DNA from: Tropicibacter alexandrii
GTDB taxonomy: Bacteria > Pseudomonadota > Alphaproteobacteria > Rhodobacterales > Rhodobacteraceae
Direction: 5' to 3'
NCBI RefSeq assembly: GCF_003667315.2
Contig: NZ_RCTZ02000030.1
Coordinates: 1 to 35,548 of the forward strand
Length of the DNA: 35,548 nucleotides
A program made the position numbers and the translations under genes. This document shows positions 1 through 8,068 of the stretch, piece by piece. The notes below the pieces were generated by a model. It saw only the letters and a program-made list of their open reading frames with translations. It ran no database searches and was not told the DNA's origin. Each line of letters opens with the position of its first letter. Positions within the stretch are counted from its first letter, which is position 1.

Positions 1-240
1 TTTCAGTCCCATGGTTCGTCTCCTTTGCTGCAATAAATGCTATCAAAGGAGCGGCATCAAACCGCGACACGTCCAGAACTCCTTGCTGAACGTTCGTCTC
101 TTCATTTGCTGTCTCCAGTCTCGTGGTCACGATCTTATCTTCGTGTCCACGAAACCGGCAGCAGGCCATGATGCTCCATCCTACTCAAGAGTTGGAGCCT
201 CCGGCAAACCCGGCGCGGTTCAAAAGGCCGCATTCTTCCA

Positions 241-840
241 GCGGAAAAGCTGCGCCTTCTCAGAGCTTTGAAGACCAAGAGAGCGCAGTTGGTCGAGATG
301 CGCAAACGGCTGCTGGCCCAAATCCGTGCGCATCAGAAGCTCGGCACCGCCGTGATGTTCGAGGACGTCGACACCGAGTTGAAGCAACGGATTGACAGGC
401 TAATCAAGGAACTGGAAGACAGGATCACCCGAGCCATCGCGAGCGATGAACGCCTGTCGGAGATCACCGGTGTTCTCCGTTCCATCCCGGGGATCGGCCC
501 GGTTGCCAGCACGATGCTGATCGCAGAAATGCCCGAGATCGGCACCATCACCGGCGAACAGGCTGCCGCACTCACCGGTTTGGCGCCGGTCGCGCAGGAT
601 AGCGGAACCCTTCGCGGAAAACGTTCCATCGCTGAAGGGCGCCGCGCCCAGAGGCACGTGATGTTCCAGGCGGCCTCGGTCGCGGCACATCACAACCCGA
701 GCCTGAAATCCTTCGCGGATCGCCTCCGCAAGGCCGGAAAACCGCACAAGGTCATCATCACCGCCGTCGCCAGAAAGCTGGTCACTATCGCAAACGCCTT
801 GTGCAAGAGCCGTCAGAAATGGACCGCCGCAATGGCGTGA
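241..840 (+). pseudogene. IS110-family transposase, C-terminal fragment
   Basis: The frame encodes the C-terminal half of an IS110/IS116/IS902-type transposase. A charged helical linker is followed by the PGIGP-type helix-hairpin-helix, then the LTGLAP...GTLRGKR segment that carries the serine-bearing domain, then a helical tail ending at 840. The N-terminal RuvC-like DEDD domain is missing: upstream of about 241 the frame no longer resembles the family. A short stretch near 200-225 read in another frame (NPARFK) resembles the middle of such transposases, so an internal deletion plus a frameshift is likely. This is a dead element at the left edge of the accessory region. The family call is firm; the extent of decay to the left is uncertain. 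Confidence 0.85.
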
Positions 841-1163
841 GAGATACAGTTGCTAGAACATTGCGTGAGACTGATACCAACGGGTCGCGAACATCCAAAT
901 CCGTTTCGCCGTCCTGAACTGTTACACCGCTCTCAGCATACCAGTTGCCGAACTCACAGGCAAAACCCGTCCGGACAAAGGGAAGTACAGTCACACGCCG
1001 ATTTGTGCACCAAAGGCGACCAGCTCTGGCCTTCAATCGCCAGAGGCATTAGTAGACGGCTTCTCCAACGTAAACAACATCATGCGCTATTTTCAGGTGC
1101 AAACATTTGATGAGGCAAGTCAACGGTGGTTGATAAATTAATGGTTGCTTGGGCTGCGTTAGT
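841..1163. other. Intergenic stretch without a supported gene
   Basis: No frame here has a recognisable domain or a convincing ribosome binding site. The segment lies between the IS110 fragment and the first gene of the secreted/membrane operon, so the operon promoter should lie within it. The AT-rich part near 1,100-1,165 is the likeliest place, but I see no -35/-10 pair with acceptable spacing. Confidence 0.5.
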
Positions 1164-2054
1164 ATGATCAGCTTGGTGCGGTTAATGCTGCTGAATTTAC
1201 ACCGTTTAGTGGAGGATTGTTCGATTCGAGTAGTTTTTCTTTTCTCGGTATTCGTGCTTTTTGGCGTTCCCGGGTTTTGCCGGGACTACCTTACTTTGTG
1301 CACTCAGAATTCGTTGCAATTGCTTTGCTCAGAGACATGTCGGTCTGCGTGCAACGATCTTCGATATTCCGACGGCAACCAGAACTATTGCTCAACCGAA
1401 CTTAAAGGGCGCGACGACGCAAGCTGTTCGGCAATCTTCGCGGCCGTCGAGGTGCCTGAGTCTCTCCTGGCGCCAGCGGTCGTCGAAGAGCCGTCTCCGG
1501 CTGATGAGTGTAACAAACTTGAGCGTATTCGAGACCAGATTCTGTGTCGCCAGCAGAGTCAAACCAGCGAGAACCCTCGCCCCAACTGCTCCGACACGCC
1601 GCAAGCGCTGGAACAGGAGGCGGCTTTGTTGTCGACAATGGTGGAGCAAGAACTGAGCCAATACGGCGAACTGCTGACACGCGACTACAGTGATGTCAGC
1701 AATCGAGACCTTTTGTGTGAATTCAGCATGCCGGAACTCGAGGAGAATTACGTGTTGGCCACGGACGACCCCGAAAGCCTGCGAGTCACCCAAGAGAACA
1801 CCCGTGAGCTACAAGAGTGCAGAAAGGAATGGGAGGCGTATTATCGCAATCGCTCGCAGCGTGGTGATACGTCGGATAGCCTGACGGATAACTTAGTGCG
1901 TGACAGTCAGGAGACCATGCGGCCACTTACGGAACGTATGCAGGAATTGTCTCGTTCGATCAGCAATCTGGAGCGCGCGGGCGCAACCATCGAGAACCTG
2001 ATTTTGCTTCATTACGATTGGTGTCCTTCGGCAGGCGTTCCAACCAACCCGTGA
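1164..2054 (+). CDS. Secreted cysteine-rich protein of unknown function
   Basis: This is the first gene of the operon; I do not recognise the family. A strongly hydrophobic segment (RVVFLFSVFVLFGVPGFC) looks like the core of a Sec signal peptide. The mature part has about 13 cysteines, most in the first half, suggesting disulfides in the periplasm, and a charged helical C-terminal half. The start is uncertain. In-frame TTG (1149), ATG (1164 and 1185) and GTG (1209) all leave a long N-terminus before the hydrophobic core, or have a weak ribosome site. The only strong GGAGG (1211-1215) would fit an unusual ATT at 1224, which would give a textbook signal peptide. The residue before the cleavage-region Cys is Phe, so it does not match a lipobox. 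The gene ends 42 bases before the next. Confidence 0.7.
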   Translation: MISLVRLMLLNLHRLVEDCSIRVVFLFSVFVLFGVPGFCRDYLTLCTQNSLQLLCSETCRSACNDLRYSDGNQNYCSTELKGRDDASCSAIFAAVEVPESLLAPAVVEEPSPADECNKLERIRDQILCRQQSQTSENPRPNCSDTPQALEQEAALLSTMVEQELSQYGELLTRDYSDVSNRDLLCEFSMPELEENYVLATDDPESLRVTQENTRELQECRKEWEAYYRNRSQRGDTSDSLTDNLVRDSQETMRPLTERMQELSRSISNLERAGATIENLILLHYDWCPSAGVPTNP

Positions 2055-2096
2055 CGATCTAATGATTAATTAGCTCCATGGCCAAAGGAGATGACC

Positions 2097-2726
2097 ATGA
2101 CTATTCGCAAACTCTTTCCCTCGGCGCTTTTGGCCACAGTATTGATGACCTCGCCGCTCTTGGCACAGGAAGACGGATCGGATGCCGACCGTCGCGCCGA
2201 AGCCGTGCAGCGCGCCGAGCAGATTGATGCGCTGATGACCGATCTCGAAGCGCGTGCGGCCTCTTTTCCCGAGGTTCTGGAAGCGTTGCGCCAAGGGCGC
2301 GCCAATATCGAACAGGCCGATGAGACGGTGGCGCAGCTGATCGCCCGTCTGACGGAGGTAACGGACGCGATGGAGGACGATTCCGAGTTTGACAATGCAA
2401 TTGACGGATATCGTGAGGAAACTCAAAGCCTGATCGATCAGGCCGAGGCATCGGACAACGACGCTATCCGCGGTGTCATCCCGACATTGCGCGACACGCT
2501 GCGCAGCCTCGATAGCGATGATCGTAGCCGCGCAGAAACAGTGATTGAAGCGCGCAATGTGATTGCCGCGCTGGAAGAAAACCGCGAAGCCATCGCCTTT
2601 TTTATCCGGGCTGGAGAGGTGACCCGCGCGGCAGAGCTCATCTCGACCAATGTGGCGGAATTCGGTGATATCGTCGCACGTGGCCGTGCAGTGGCGACGG
2701 GCATCATTAGCGCAGCAACGCCATAA
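2097..2726 (+). CDS. Secreted alpha-helical protein of unknown function
   Basis: About 209 residues with a clear Sec signal peptide (MTIRKLFPSALLATVLMTSP, with cleavage expected after LLAQ). The mature protein is almost entirely Ala/Glu/Asp/Arg-rich helix with heptad-like spacing, so a periplasmic coiled-coil or helical bundle is likely. I chose the ATG at 2097 because the AAAGGAG ends at 2090, directly against the alternative ATG at 2091 but 6 bases from 2097. It sits immediately upstream of the proton-channel gene, with an 11-base gap. A role as a periplasmic partner of the channel or of the VWA protein is inference from context only. Function unknown. Confidence 0.8.
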   Translation: MTIRKLFPSALLATVLMTSPLLAQEDGSDADRRAEAVQRAEQIDALMTDLEARAASFPEVLEALRQGRANIEQADETVAQLIARLTEVTDAMEDDSEFDNAIDGYREETQSLIDQAEASDNDAIRGVIPTLRDTLRSLDSDDRSRAETVIEARNVIAALEENREAIAFFIRAGEVTRAAELISTNVAEFGDIVARGRAVATGIISAATP

Positions 2727-2737
2727 GGTCGGGGTTC

Positions 2738-3220
2738 GTGTCGCGCGGCGCTTTGATTGCCCGGGATGCTTTGGGGGTCCTGTTAGTTGTTGCCGGTCTT
2801 GCATGGCTCTATGCCAGTTGGCAAGGCGGAATTCTGACGGACTCCGAAGCTTGCGATGGGCTGCCCTATATTCAGGGGGTCTGGTGTCGCAGTCCCGGAA
2901 ACCCACTCCAATTCCTGCTGCTTTCCGCGGCGCTTGCCGTGTTGCCACATTATTTTTGGCATCGCTGGATCGTCCGCCGAGGACCAATGTCGGCTTACGA
3001 TCACTTTGCAGCGTGGGGCCAGACCGTGCTTACGTCTTTGGGCTTTCTGGGCACGGTCATCGGCGTTTCCCTTGCGGTTGGGGGGCTGAGGGATGCGATG
3101 CTGGAGCAGGATCCGACCAGCCTTATCGTCGGCCTTTCGACTGCTTTCGATACCACATTCCTCGGACTGGTAGGGGCCATCCAGTATCTTGTCCTGCGCC
3201 AATTGACGTCTGAGACCTGA
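2738..3220 (+). CDS. MotA/TolQ/ExbB-like proton channel subunit
   Basis: 160 residues with four predicted membrane segments, near 9-27, 57-75, 97-115 and 133-153. The third and fourth carry the family hallmarks: LGTVIG at 104-109, and a GLSTAFDTTFLGL stretch at 132-144, matching the G-x-x-x-A...T-T...G-L pattern of ExbB/TolQ/MotA pore helices. The protein is shorter than typical ExbB or TolQ, with little cytoplasmic domain. Members of this family form pentamers around two single-span B subunits and turn proton flow into motion or force. The next two genes encode B-like subunits, which supports the assignment. The start is GTG with GGTCGGGG upstream. Function in an envelope motor is inferred from family and neighbours. 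Confidence 0.85.
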   Translation: MSRGALIARDALGVLLVVAGLAWLYASWQGGILTDSEACDGLPYIQGVWCRSPGNPLQFLLLSAALAVLPHYFWHRWIVRRGPMSAYDHFAAWGQTVLTSLGFLGTVIGVSLAVGGLRDAMLEQDPTSLIVGLSTAFDTTFLGLVGAIQYLVLRQLTSET

Positions 3221-3245
3221 GCCGATGACCGCAGGGGGGCGAACC

Positions 3246-3701
3246 ATGTCATCCGGATTTGCCATCGCCATGACAGACCTCTTTTTCTCCTCTTCGGGTG
3301 CGCTGCTGCTGGTATTGGCCATGCTGCGCCCGACGCCTGACGTGCCGTTACCGATTCAAGCAGACATCTTAGCCCGATGCCCAACATCCGAGGTATCGTC
3401 TGAGGACGACGTTGCCTTGATCTTGGAAACCCCAGACGGCACGCGACGGCTTGCTTTGAGTTCCATGGATGAACTCGCGTGGGCGTCACAGGGCTTGGGT
3501 CTCGCACCAGCATTATTCTACACCATCGCGCTGATTCCCGATGGGGCCGGCAAGCTTTCGGCAAGTTGCCTTGAAAGGGTGCAGAACGAAGTGGTGCGCA
3601 AACACAATTCCCAGATCAACAACCGGTTGGACCGAGGCTCTGCTCGACCGGTTTTTGGTCTCACAGTTGTGTCAGGACAGGAGGCCATGTCTGACCTATG
3701 A
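3246..3701 (+). CDS. ExbD/MotB-like single-span subunit 1
   Basis: 151 residues from the ATG at 3246, which has AGGGGGG at 3233-3239; an in-frame ATG at 3225 is less well placed. The N-terminus is short and cytoplasmic. One membrane helix follows (residues about 10-28), beginning MTDLFFSSSGALLLVLAML with an aspartate (D11) at its cytoplasmic end, where ExbD, TolR and MotB carry their proton-accepting Asp. The remaining roughly 120 residues form a small periplasmic domain with no OmpA-type peptidoglycan motif visible to me. It lies directly after the channel gene and overlaps the second B-like gene by 4 bases. The assignment rests on topology, the Asp and gene order, not on strong sequence identity. 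Confidence 0.72.
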   Translation: MSSGFAIAMTDLFFSSSGALLLVLAMLRPTPDVPLPIQADILARCPTSEVSSEDDVALILETPDGTRRLALSSMDELAWASQGLGLAPALFYTIALIPDGAGKLSASCLERVQNEVVRKHNSQINNRLDRGSARPVFGLTVVSGQEAMSDL

Positions 3702-4330
3702 GCGAACGAGCCGATGAAACTGCGTCGATCGACTTGGCCATGGCATTCTTTAGCGCGGTGCTCGTTTTGTTCGTCTTTGTCAAATTTAACACCATTCCGG
3801 ACCCACGGGATCCCGTTGAGGTATCGACGGGGCAGGAGGTTCCAACGCTTACGGCCCAGCCCGCCACATGGCAGACCATCAATCGCCGAGGTGGCTTTGG
3901 CTTGTATGTCGGCCAGGAGCTCACTGTATTTGACATGGCGGCTGTCGGAGAAGGGATTGTGGATAAGTTGAAAAGTGCGCCGGTCCCTGGACAAAGTGGC
4001 CTGAGTCTTGGCTTTACGGGCACATCGCCCGAAAGCTTTGACCTGCTCTGGGGCTTTGTGCCTGCAACACCGCCAGAGGCGTGGAAGGACTTCGTCGTTC
4101 CCGCCGCCGACTTGCAGGACGGAGCGTGTCCAGACGGAGTCCCACAGGCGCTGAACGTGTTCGTTTGGGGACAATTGGACGACTTGATACCTTTGACGCG
4201 CTTTTCCGAGCGCTGCGGGCTAAGCTTGCGCTTTGAACTTTTCGATCCAAAGCGCGGCTTAGAGAAGCGCTCGGACAGAGCGGTCGCCCTGCAACCCCTG
4301 TCGTATAAGGGCGAACGGGTGTTCCGATGA
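3698..4330 (+). CDS. ExbD/MotB-like single-span subunit 2
   Basis: 210 residues, ATGA overlap with the preceding gene. It again has a short cytoplasmic N-terminus and one membrane helix, residues about 11-30 (SIDLAMAFFSAVLVLFVFVKF), with an aspartate at position 12 at the helix entry. The periplasmic part is about 175 residues and contains two cysteines that could form a disulfide; it is unlike the first B-like subunit. Two dissimilar B subunits next to one A subunit suggest a heterodimeric plug inside an A pentamer. That is inference. The end overlaps the next gene by 4 bases, so the two are probably translationally coupled. Confidence 0.7.
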   Translation: MSERADETASIDLAMAFFSAVLVLFVFVKFNTIPDPRDPVEVSTGQEVPTLTAQPATWQTINRRGGFGLYVGQELTVFDMAAVGEGIVDKLKSAPVPGQSGLSLGFTGTSPESFDLLWGFVPATPPEAWKDFVVPAADLQDGACPDGVPQALNVFVWGQLDDLIPLTRFSERCGLSLRFELFDPKRGLEKRSDRAVALQPLSYKGERVFR

Positions 4331-5283
4331 AGCAGTGGACCGCAGCGATCTTCCTATTGGCTATGGGTTGGTGCGGCCCGGTTGTGGGGCAGGCGGTCAC
4401 GCAATGCGGGCTTGAGCTTTGCCCGCCACCCCCACCTCCCCCCAAGCCGCCTCCTTGCCCAGAATGTGAACGATCTAGGGACCAAATTGAGGACGGATGC
4501 AACAGCGATGGCGTGGCCTATGCGTCGGGGGCTGCCATGCGCCAGAGCGTGATCGGTGTGGACTGGCCTGATTTTGTCCGCAAGAACGCGGCTGCGGCAG
4601 CGCTACAATCGGACTGGCAAACGGCCACCCGGTTCCTTCAGGCTGCTCGGGAAAGCCCAGGGTTGAACGGTGTGCAAACCGATATTCTGACTAATTTGAC
4701 CATCCAGATGGCGCTGGAATTTGGCGAGAAAGAACAGGCGCGCGTGTTGCTTGTCGCAGCCGGAACGCCACCCCGATTGAGGGCCGGACTGCGGTCTGAC
4801 CGATTGTTTTGGCAGGCCGTGCTGGCATCGGATCAAGCCGCGCCGGACAAATGGCGCGATGAGATTTCGCCACTCCTGGATCAGGCGTGGATCGCTGACA
4901 AGTCGAGTTTTCAAGTAAGAGTCTGGCGGGTACGGGCATGGCTTGAAGCAGAATCTTGGCAACAGGGGCAATCCTGCGAGGCTCTGACCTCAGAACTGAT
5001 GAATACGCTTCTGGACCTGACCGAAGGCAGCGCTTGTCCATTGATGTTGGGTCACATCTGGCACGTTATCGAACGCGCCCTGCAACGTCAGGTTCCGCAA
5101 GACGTTCAGAAACCGCAGGACGTGTGGCTGAGTTTTGCCAACGGACTGGTGGCTCTGTTGATTGGTGACGGTCCCGTGCTGGCCGCGCGCAAAATGGCAC
5201 TGGCCGACGCTTCGCCGAGTGCAACTTGTGCCGAGGTGGCCCTAGCCCGTCTGGCGCAGGTCGAAGCTGAGGTCGGGCAGTGA
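4327..5283 (+). CDS. Secreted Pro/Cys-rich helical-repeat protein
   Basis: 318 residues with a signal peptide (about 1-22). The mature N-terminus is unusual: a run of seven prolines flanked by closely spaced cysteines (CGLELC, then CPEC). From about residue 65 the protein is helical, with A/L-rich pairs of helices that resemble TPR or Sel1-like solenoids without a clean motif. A solenoid would suit protein-protein contacts in the periplasm, and the Pro/Cys segment could be a linker or a disulfide-locked tether. The start overlaps the upstream stop (ATGA) and the end overlaps the downstream GTG start (GTGA). I do not recognise the family. Confidence 0.75.
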   Translation: MKQWTAAIFLLAMGWCGPVVGQAVTQCGLELCPPPPPPPKPPPCPECERSRDQIEDGCNSDGVAYASGAAMRQSVIGVDWPDFVRKNAAAAALQSDWQTATRFLQAARESPGLNGVQTDILTNLTIQMALEFGEKEQARVLLVAAGTPPRLRAGLRSDRLFWQAVLASDQAAPDKWRDEISPLLDQAWIADKSSFQVRVWRVRAWLEAESWQQGQSCEALTSELMNTLLDLTEGSACPLMLGHIWHVIERALQRQVPQDVQKPQDVWLSFANGLVALLIGDGPVLAARKMALADASPSATCAEVALARLAQVEAEVGQ

Positions 5284-5741
5284 CCGGGCTTAGCGCGATA
5301 TCATTCACCAGCCTCTTGGGCGCGCTTCTGGTGACTGTTGGTTTGCTCATTCTTCATGATCCTCGGCGCCCCGTCTTGGCACAGGCCTTGGTTACCATCG
5401 CGGCGATGCTCGGATGGGGCGCGCTGTGGGGGGGGGCTCTGACGTTCGGACCCAACCTGCATGACTTTGCCAAAGGAACGGTCGGCCCGGCGACCATCGC
5501 GTTGACCATCGCCGGGGCAAGCTGGGTCTGTGTCGTGACCTTGCTGCTGTTGATCGGACGCAAGCGGACGCCTGCACCCGCCGAGCGGCGGGCCTTGTTG
5601 GGGGTGCTCGCCCTCAGCTGGTTTTGTGCGCTGCTACTGCCTTTTTTGGGGCAGAACGGAGCTTGGCCCCCGTCATCGGTGCGGCTGGCGGTCGGTGCGG
5701 CCGGACTGGCCTGGCTGATTTCGATTTTTGTAAAGGTATAA
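5280..5741 (+). CDS. Four-span inner-membrane protein of unknown function
   Basis: 153 residues with a GTG start that overlaps the stop of the previous gene. Four hydrophobic segments are visible, near residues 5-24, 35-52, 70-97 and 106-150, the last long enough to be two helices with a short loop. An Arg/Lys-rich stretch (IGRKRTPAPAERR) lies between the third and fourth. No soluble domain or catalytic motif is visible. It is followed 7 bases later by the ABC-permease fusion, so it may be an accessory membrane subunit of that transporter or of the proton channel. Family not recognised. Confidence 0.75.
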   Translation: MTGLSAISFTSLLGALLVTVGLLILHDPRRPVLAQALVTIAAMLGWGALWGGALTFGPNLHDFAKGTVGPATIALTIAGASWVCVVTLLLLIGRKRTPAPAERRALLGVLALSWFCALLLPFLGQNGAWPPSSVRLAVGAAGLAWLISIFVKV

Positions 5742-5748
5742 CCGTCGC

Positions 5749-8064
5749 ATGTTCATTCTGAAAAACGTCTATTACTCCTATTCAGGCGCAAGTTGGGCTG
5801 ACCTCAAGACCTGTAGGGATCGCGTGCCGGGCGTACTTGTCGAGAATCTGGTGATTGCACCGGACGGGGTGACAGCCATCATCGGGCCGTCCGGTTCTGG
5901 AAAGACCACGCTTCTGTCGTTGCTCAGCGGCTTCATCGCACCGCAATTCGGCCCCGAGGGTGTTCTAAGCTTCAACGGCACGCCGCTATGGCAGCTCCGC
6001 AAATCGTTCACCGCTGTGTCCTTCGTCTTTCAGTCGCCGATGTTGCTGGGTGCCGGCAGCGCTGTTCTGAACATGCTGCCGGGCCGTGTCGCGGGGCGGG
6101 GCGCGGACTGGATCGAAGCAGACGAACTCGGAGACATCGTTTCGGAAGTGCGCGACCTTGGGCTGTCCGGTGAGGATCGGCACCTGCTGGCCAAGCGCAG
6201 CCGGGATCTGTCAGGCGGAGAAAAGCAGCGCGTTGCCATTCTGCGGGCGCTGATTGCCAACCGCCAGGCCATTCTATGCGACGAACCAACCTCCAGCCTC
6301 GATGACAGCAACGCCGATCTTGCCATGGGCGCACTGCGCAATTGGTCGCATTTGCGCAAACGCCCGGTGATCTGGGTGACGCATGATTTGGATCAGGCAG
6401 CGAAATATGCAAAGCACTATGTCTTTGTCTCTGCGGGGCGAATCCATCGCGCGGAGGAGACACAGCTTGCCCAGCTAAACTCCGAGAATGTGGCGCAGCG
6501 ACTTGCCGCTCTGCGCGAGATTTCAGCCGGGTTGTCCGGTGCGCCAGACACAGAGACATCGCGCCCGGACATGCCAACGCCCGAAAGGCCGATCCGGATC
6601 GGACGACTGCGGTTTGCCTCGTGGATTGCGCACGCGCTGTCGACGGATGGACTGCGGGCGGTGCGGGCGGAATGCGGTGCACCCGGGGCGCTGTTGCCGC
6701 CCGCGCAAACCGCCTTGGTGCGCGCGATCGACCCCGATCACATCGCGCCGATGTCGACCCCACGGCGGTGGTGGTGGCAAGCCCAGTCCTATAGCGGCTT
6801 TGGGCTAGCGCTGATCGTTCTGGTCTTGATGACGCAGATATTTGCTGCCGGGTTCGGTGGCATGATCGCGAATCGCTACAGTGCAGAACGCCTGCGTGAT
6901 CCGGCGGTGGCGCGGATCGGCTTCGTACACAAGTCGCTGCCCAGCAATCTTGGTCGACCAGAGCCGGATGTTCTTTATTCGGGCGAGGATGGAACGATCA
7001 AAGCGCTGGAAAGTGACATTCGGGACGAACTGGCCAAGCAGGCCCCCGAAGCTGATCCGGACAGGGTCAAGGTTTTTGGCCGCCGTGCCATTGATTCGTC
7101 GAGCCTGATCTTTCTGAACGGTTCGCCGATATGCCGCCAAGCCGTGCCCTTGAACACGGTTGTCCTGAACCGCAACGATCCGATACTGCGTGAAACACGC
7201 CTGTCCGACGAAGCGGGCCTGCCATCCGACTTGCAACGCGCGTTGCAAGTCAAAGAACCCGCTATCGCGGGCCTTCCCACGGTGCCACGGTTGTTGATAG
7301 ACGCTGACTGGCTCGACCTAGTCAGGGAGAAATGTGATTTGCCGGCCAATGCGGTGATCGAGGCTGACTGGGCCGCGGGTCAAGCAGGAGAGTTGAAGAG
7401 ACTGCGTGTCGAAATTGGCGGCGCGGTAAAGACCTTTCCAACTCTATATCCCAGTGTACCGCAATTGTTGGCAACCGAAGACGCCTTTCAACAGGCCGCG
7501 CAATTGTTCGACAACGATACGCCCGGCGGTTTCCGAACGGCCAACGCCTATTTCCCGGTCGAGGGCTTCGCGGCAACCCGTAAAGTACTGTACGACAAGG
7601 GATATACACAAACTGACGACAGCGAGCGCGCTGTCGCGACACTGCGTGACATGGCGCGGGCGGCGGAAACTGTGCCGTTTGCAATTGTTGGCTTCAATCT
7701 GGCGGCCTGTGCCGTGGTGTTCATTCTGGTGATCGGTTCACAACTCGAACTGAACAAGCGCGTACTCGCGCTGTTTGTCGCACATGGGTTCCGGCTATGG
7801 GAAACCGCGGTGGTGATGCTCATTCATCTGATCCCAGCTGTCTTGCTGGCGGGAGTGGTCTTGTCGGGCAGTGTTTTGCTTTTCTGGGGCGGAGTGAAGC
7901 AATGGTTGCCGGCTAAGATGCTCGGGTTGGAGTTGGTCCGAAATCTGGCTTTGTCAGCGACGGTCGGGCTGGTCATCGTTGCGGCAGTGGTGACCATTTG
8001 CGGCGTCGTGGCTATTTGGTGGTATCGTACACGCGATCACCTCAAAAGCTACTTGCAGGAGTGA
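5749..8064 (+). CDS. MacB-like ABC ATPase fused to FtsX-type permease
   Basis: 771 residues. The N-terminal ABC ATPase is complete: Walker A GPSGSGKTT 46-54, Q-loop Gln 95, signature LSGGEKQ 154-160, Walker B ending in D178-E179, D-loop SSLD, and switch His 212. A linker leads to one membrane helix (about 349-371), a large extracytoplasmic domain of about 270 residues, then three helices (about 643-664, 687-713, 735-757). This is the four-helix layout of MacB/LolCDE/FtsEX proteins, which act as mechanotransmitters that use ATP to move periplasmic partners rather than import solutes. No MacA-type adaptor or TolC gene is adjacent. Instead a secreted coiled-coil protein follows after 4 bases, reminiscent of FtsEX with EnvC. 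The partner assignment is inference. Confidence 0.9.
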   Translation: MFILKNVYYSYSGASWADLKTCRDRVPGVLVENLVIAPDGVTAIIGPSGSGKTTLLSLLSGFIAPQFGPEGVLSFNGTPLWQLRKSFTAVSFVFQSPMLLGAGSAVLNMLPGRVAGRGADWIEADELGDIVSEVRDLGLSGEDRHLLAKRSRDLSGGEKQRVAILRALIANRQAILCDEPTSSLDDSNADLAMGALRNWSHLRKRPVIWVTHDLDQAAKYAKHYVFVSAGRIHRAEETQLAQLNSENVAQRLAALREISAGLSGAPDTETSRPDMPTPERPIRIGRLRFASWIAHALSTDGLRAVRAECGAPGALLPPAQTALVRAIDPDHIAPMSTPRRWWWQAQSYSGFGLALIVLVLMTQIFAAGFGGMIANRYSAERLRDPAVARIGFVHKSLPSNLGRPEPDVLYSGEDGTIKALESDIRDELAKQAPEADPDRVKVFGRRAIDSSSLIFLNGSPICRQAVPLNTVVLNRNDPILRETRLSDEAGLPSDLQRALQVKEPAIAGLPTVPRLLIDADWLDLVREKCDLPANAVIEADWAAGQAGELKRLRVEIGGAVKTFPTLYPSVPQLLATEDAFQQAAQLFDNDTPGGFRTANAYFPVEGFAATRKVLYDKGYTQTDDSERAVATLRDMARAAETVPFAIVGFNLAACAVVFILVIGSQLELNKRVLALFVAHGFRLWETAVVMLIHLIPAVLLAGVVLSGSVLLFWGGVKQWLPAKMLGLELVRNLALSATVGLVIVAAVVTICGVVAIWWYRTRDHLKSYLQE

Positions 8065-8068
8065 TAAT

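Noticed and set aside
2070-2987. Minus-strand open frame of about 305 codons opposite the early operon genes
   Set aside because: It overlaps two genes with clear signal peptide or membrane motifs and lacks any recognisable family.
5749-8064. Simple lipoprotein-releasing (Lol) or MacB drug exporter
   Set aside because: No LolC/E pair, MacA adaptor or outer-membrane channel is adjacent; the domain layout only supports a member of the wider MacB/FtsX class.
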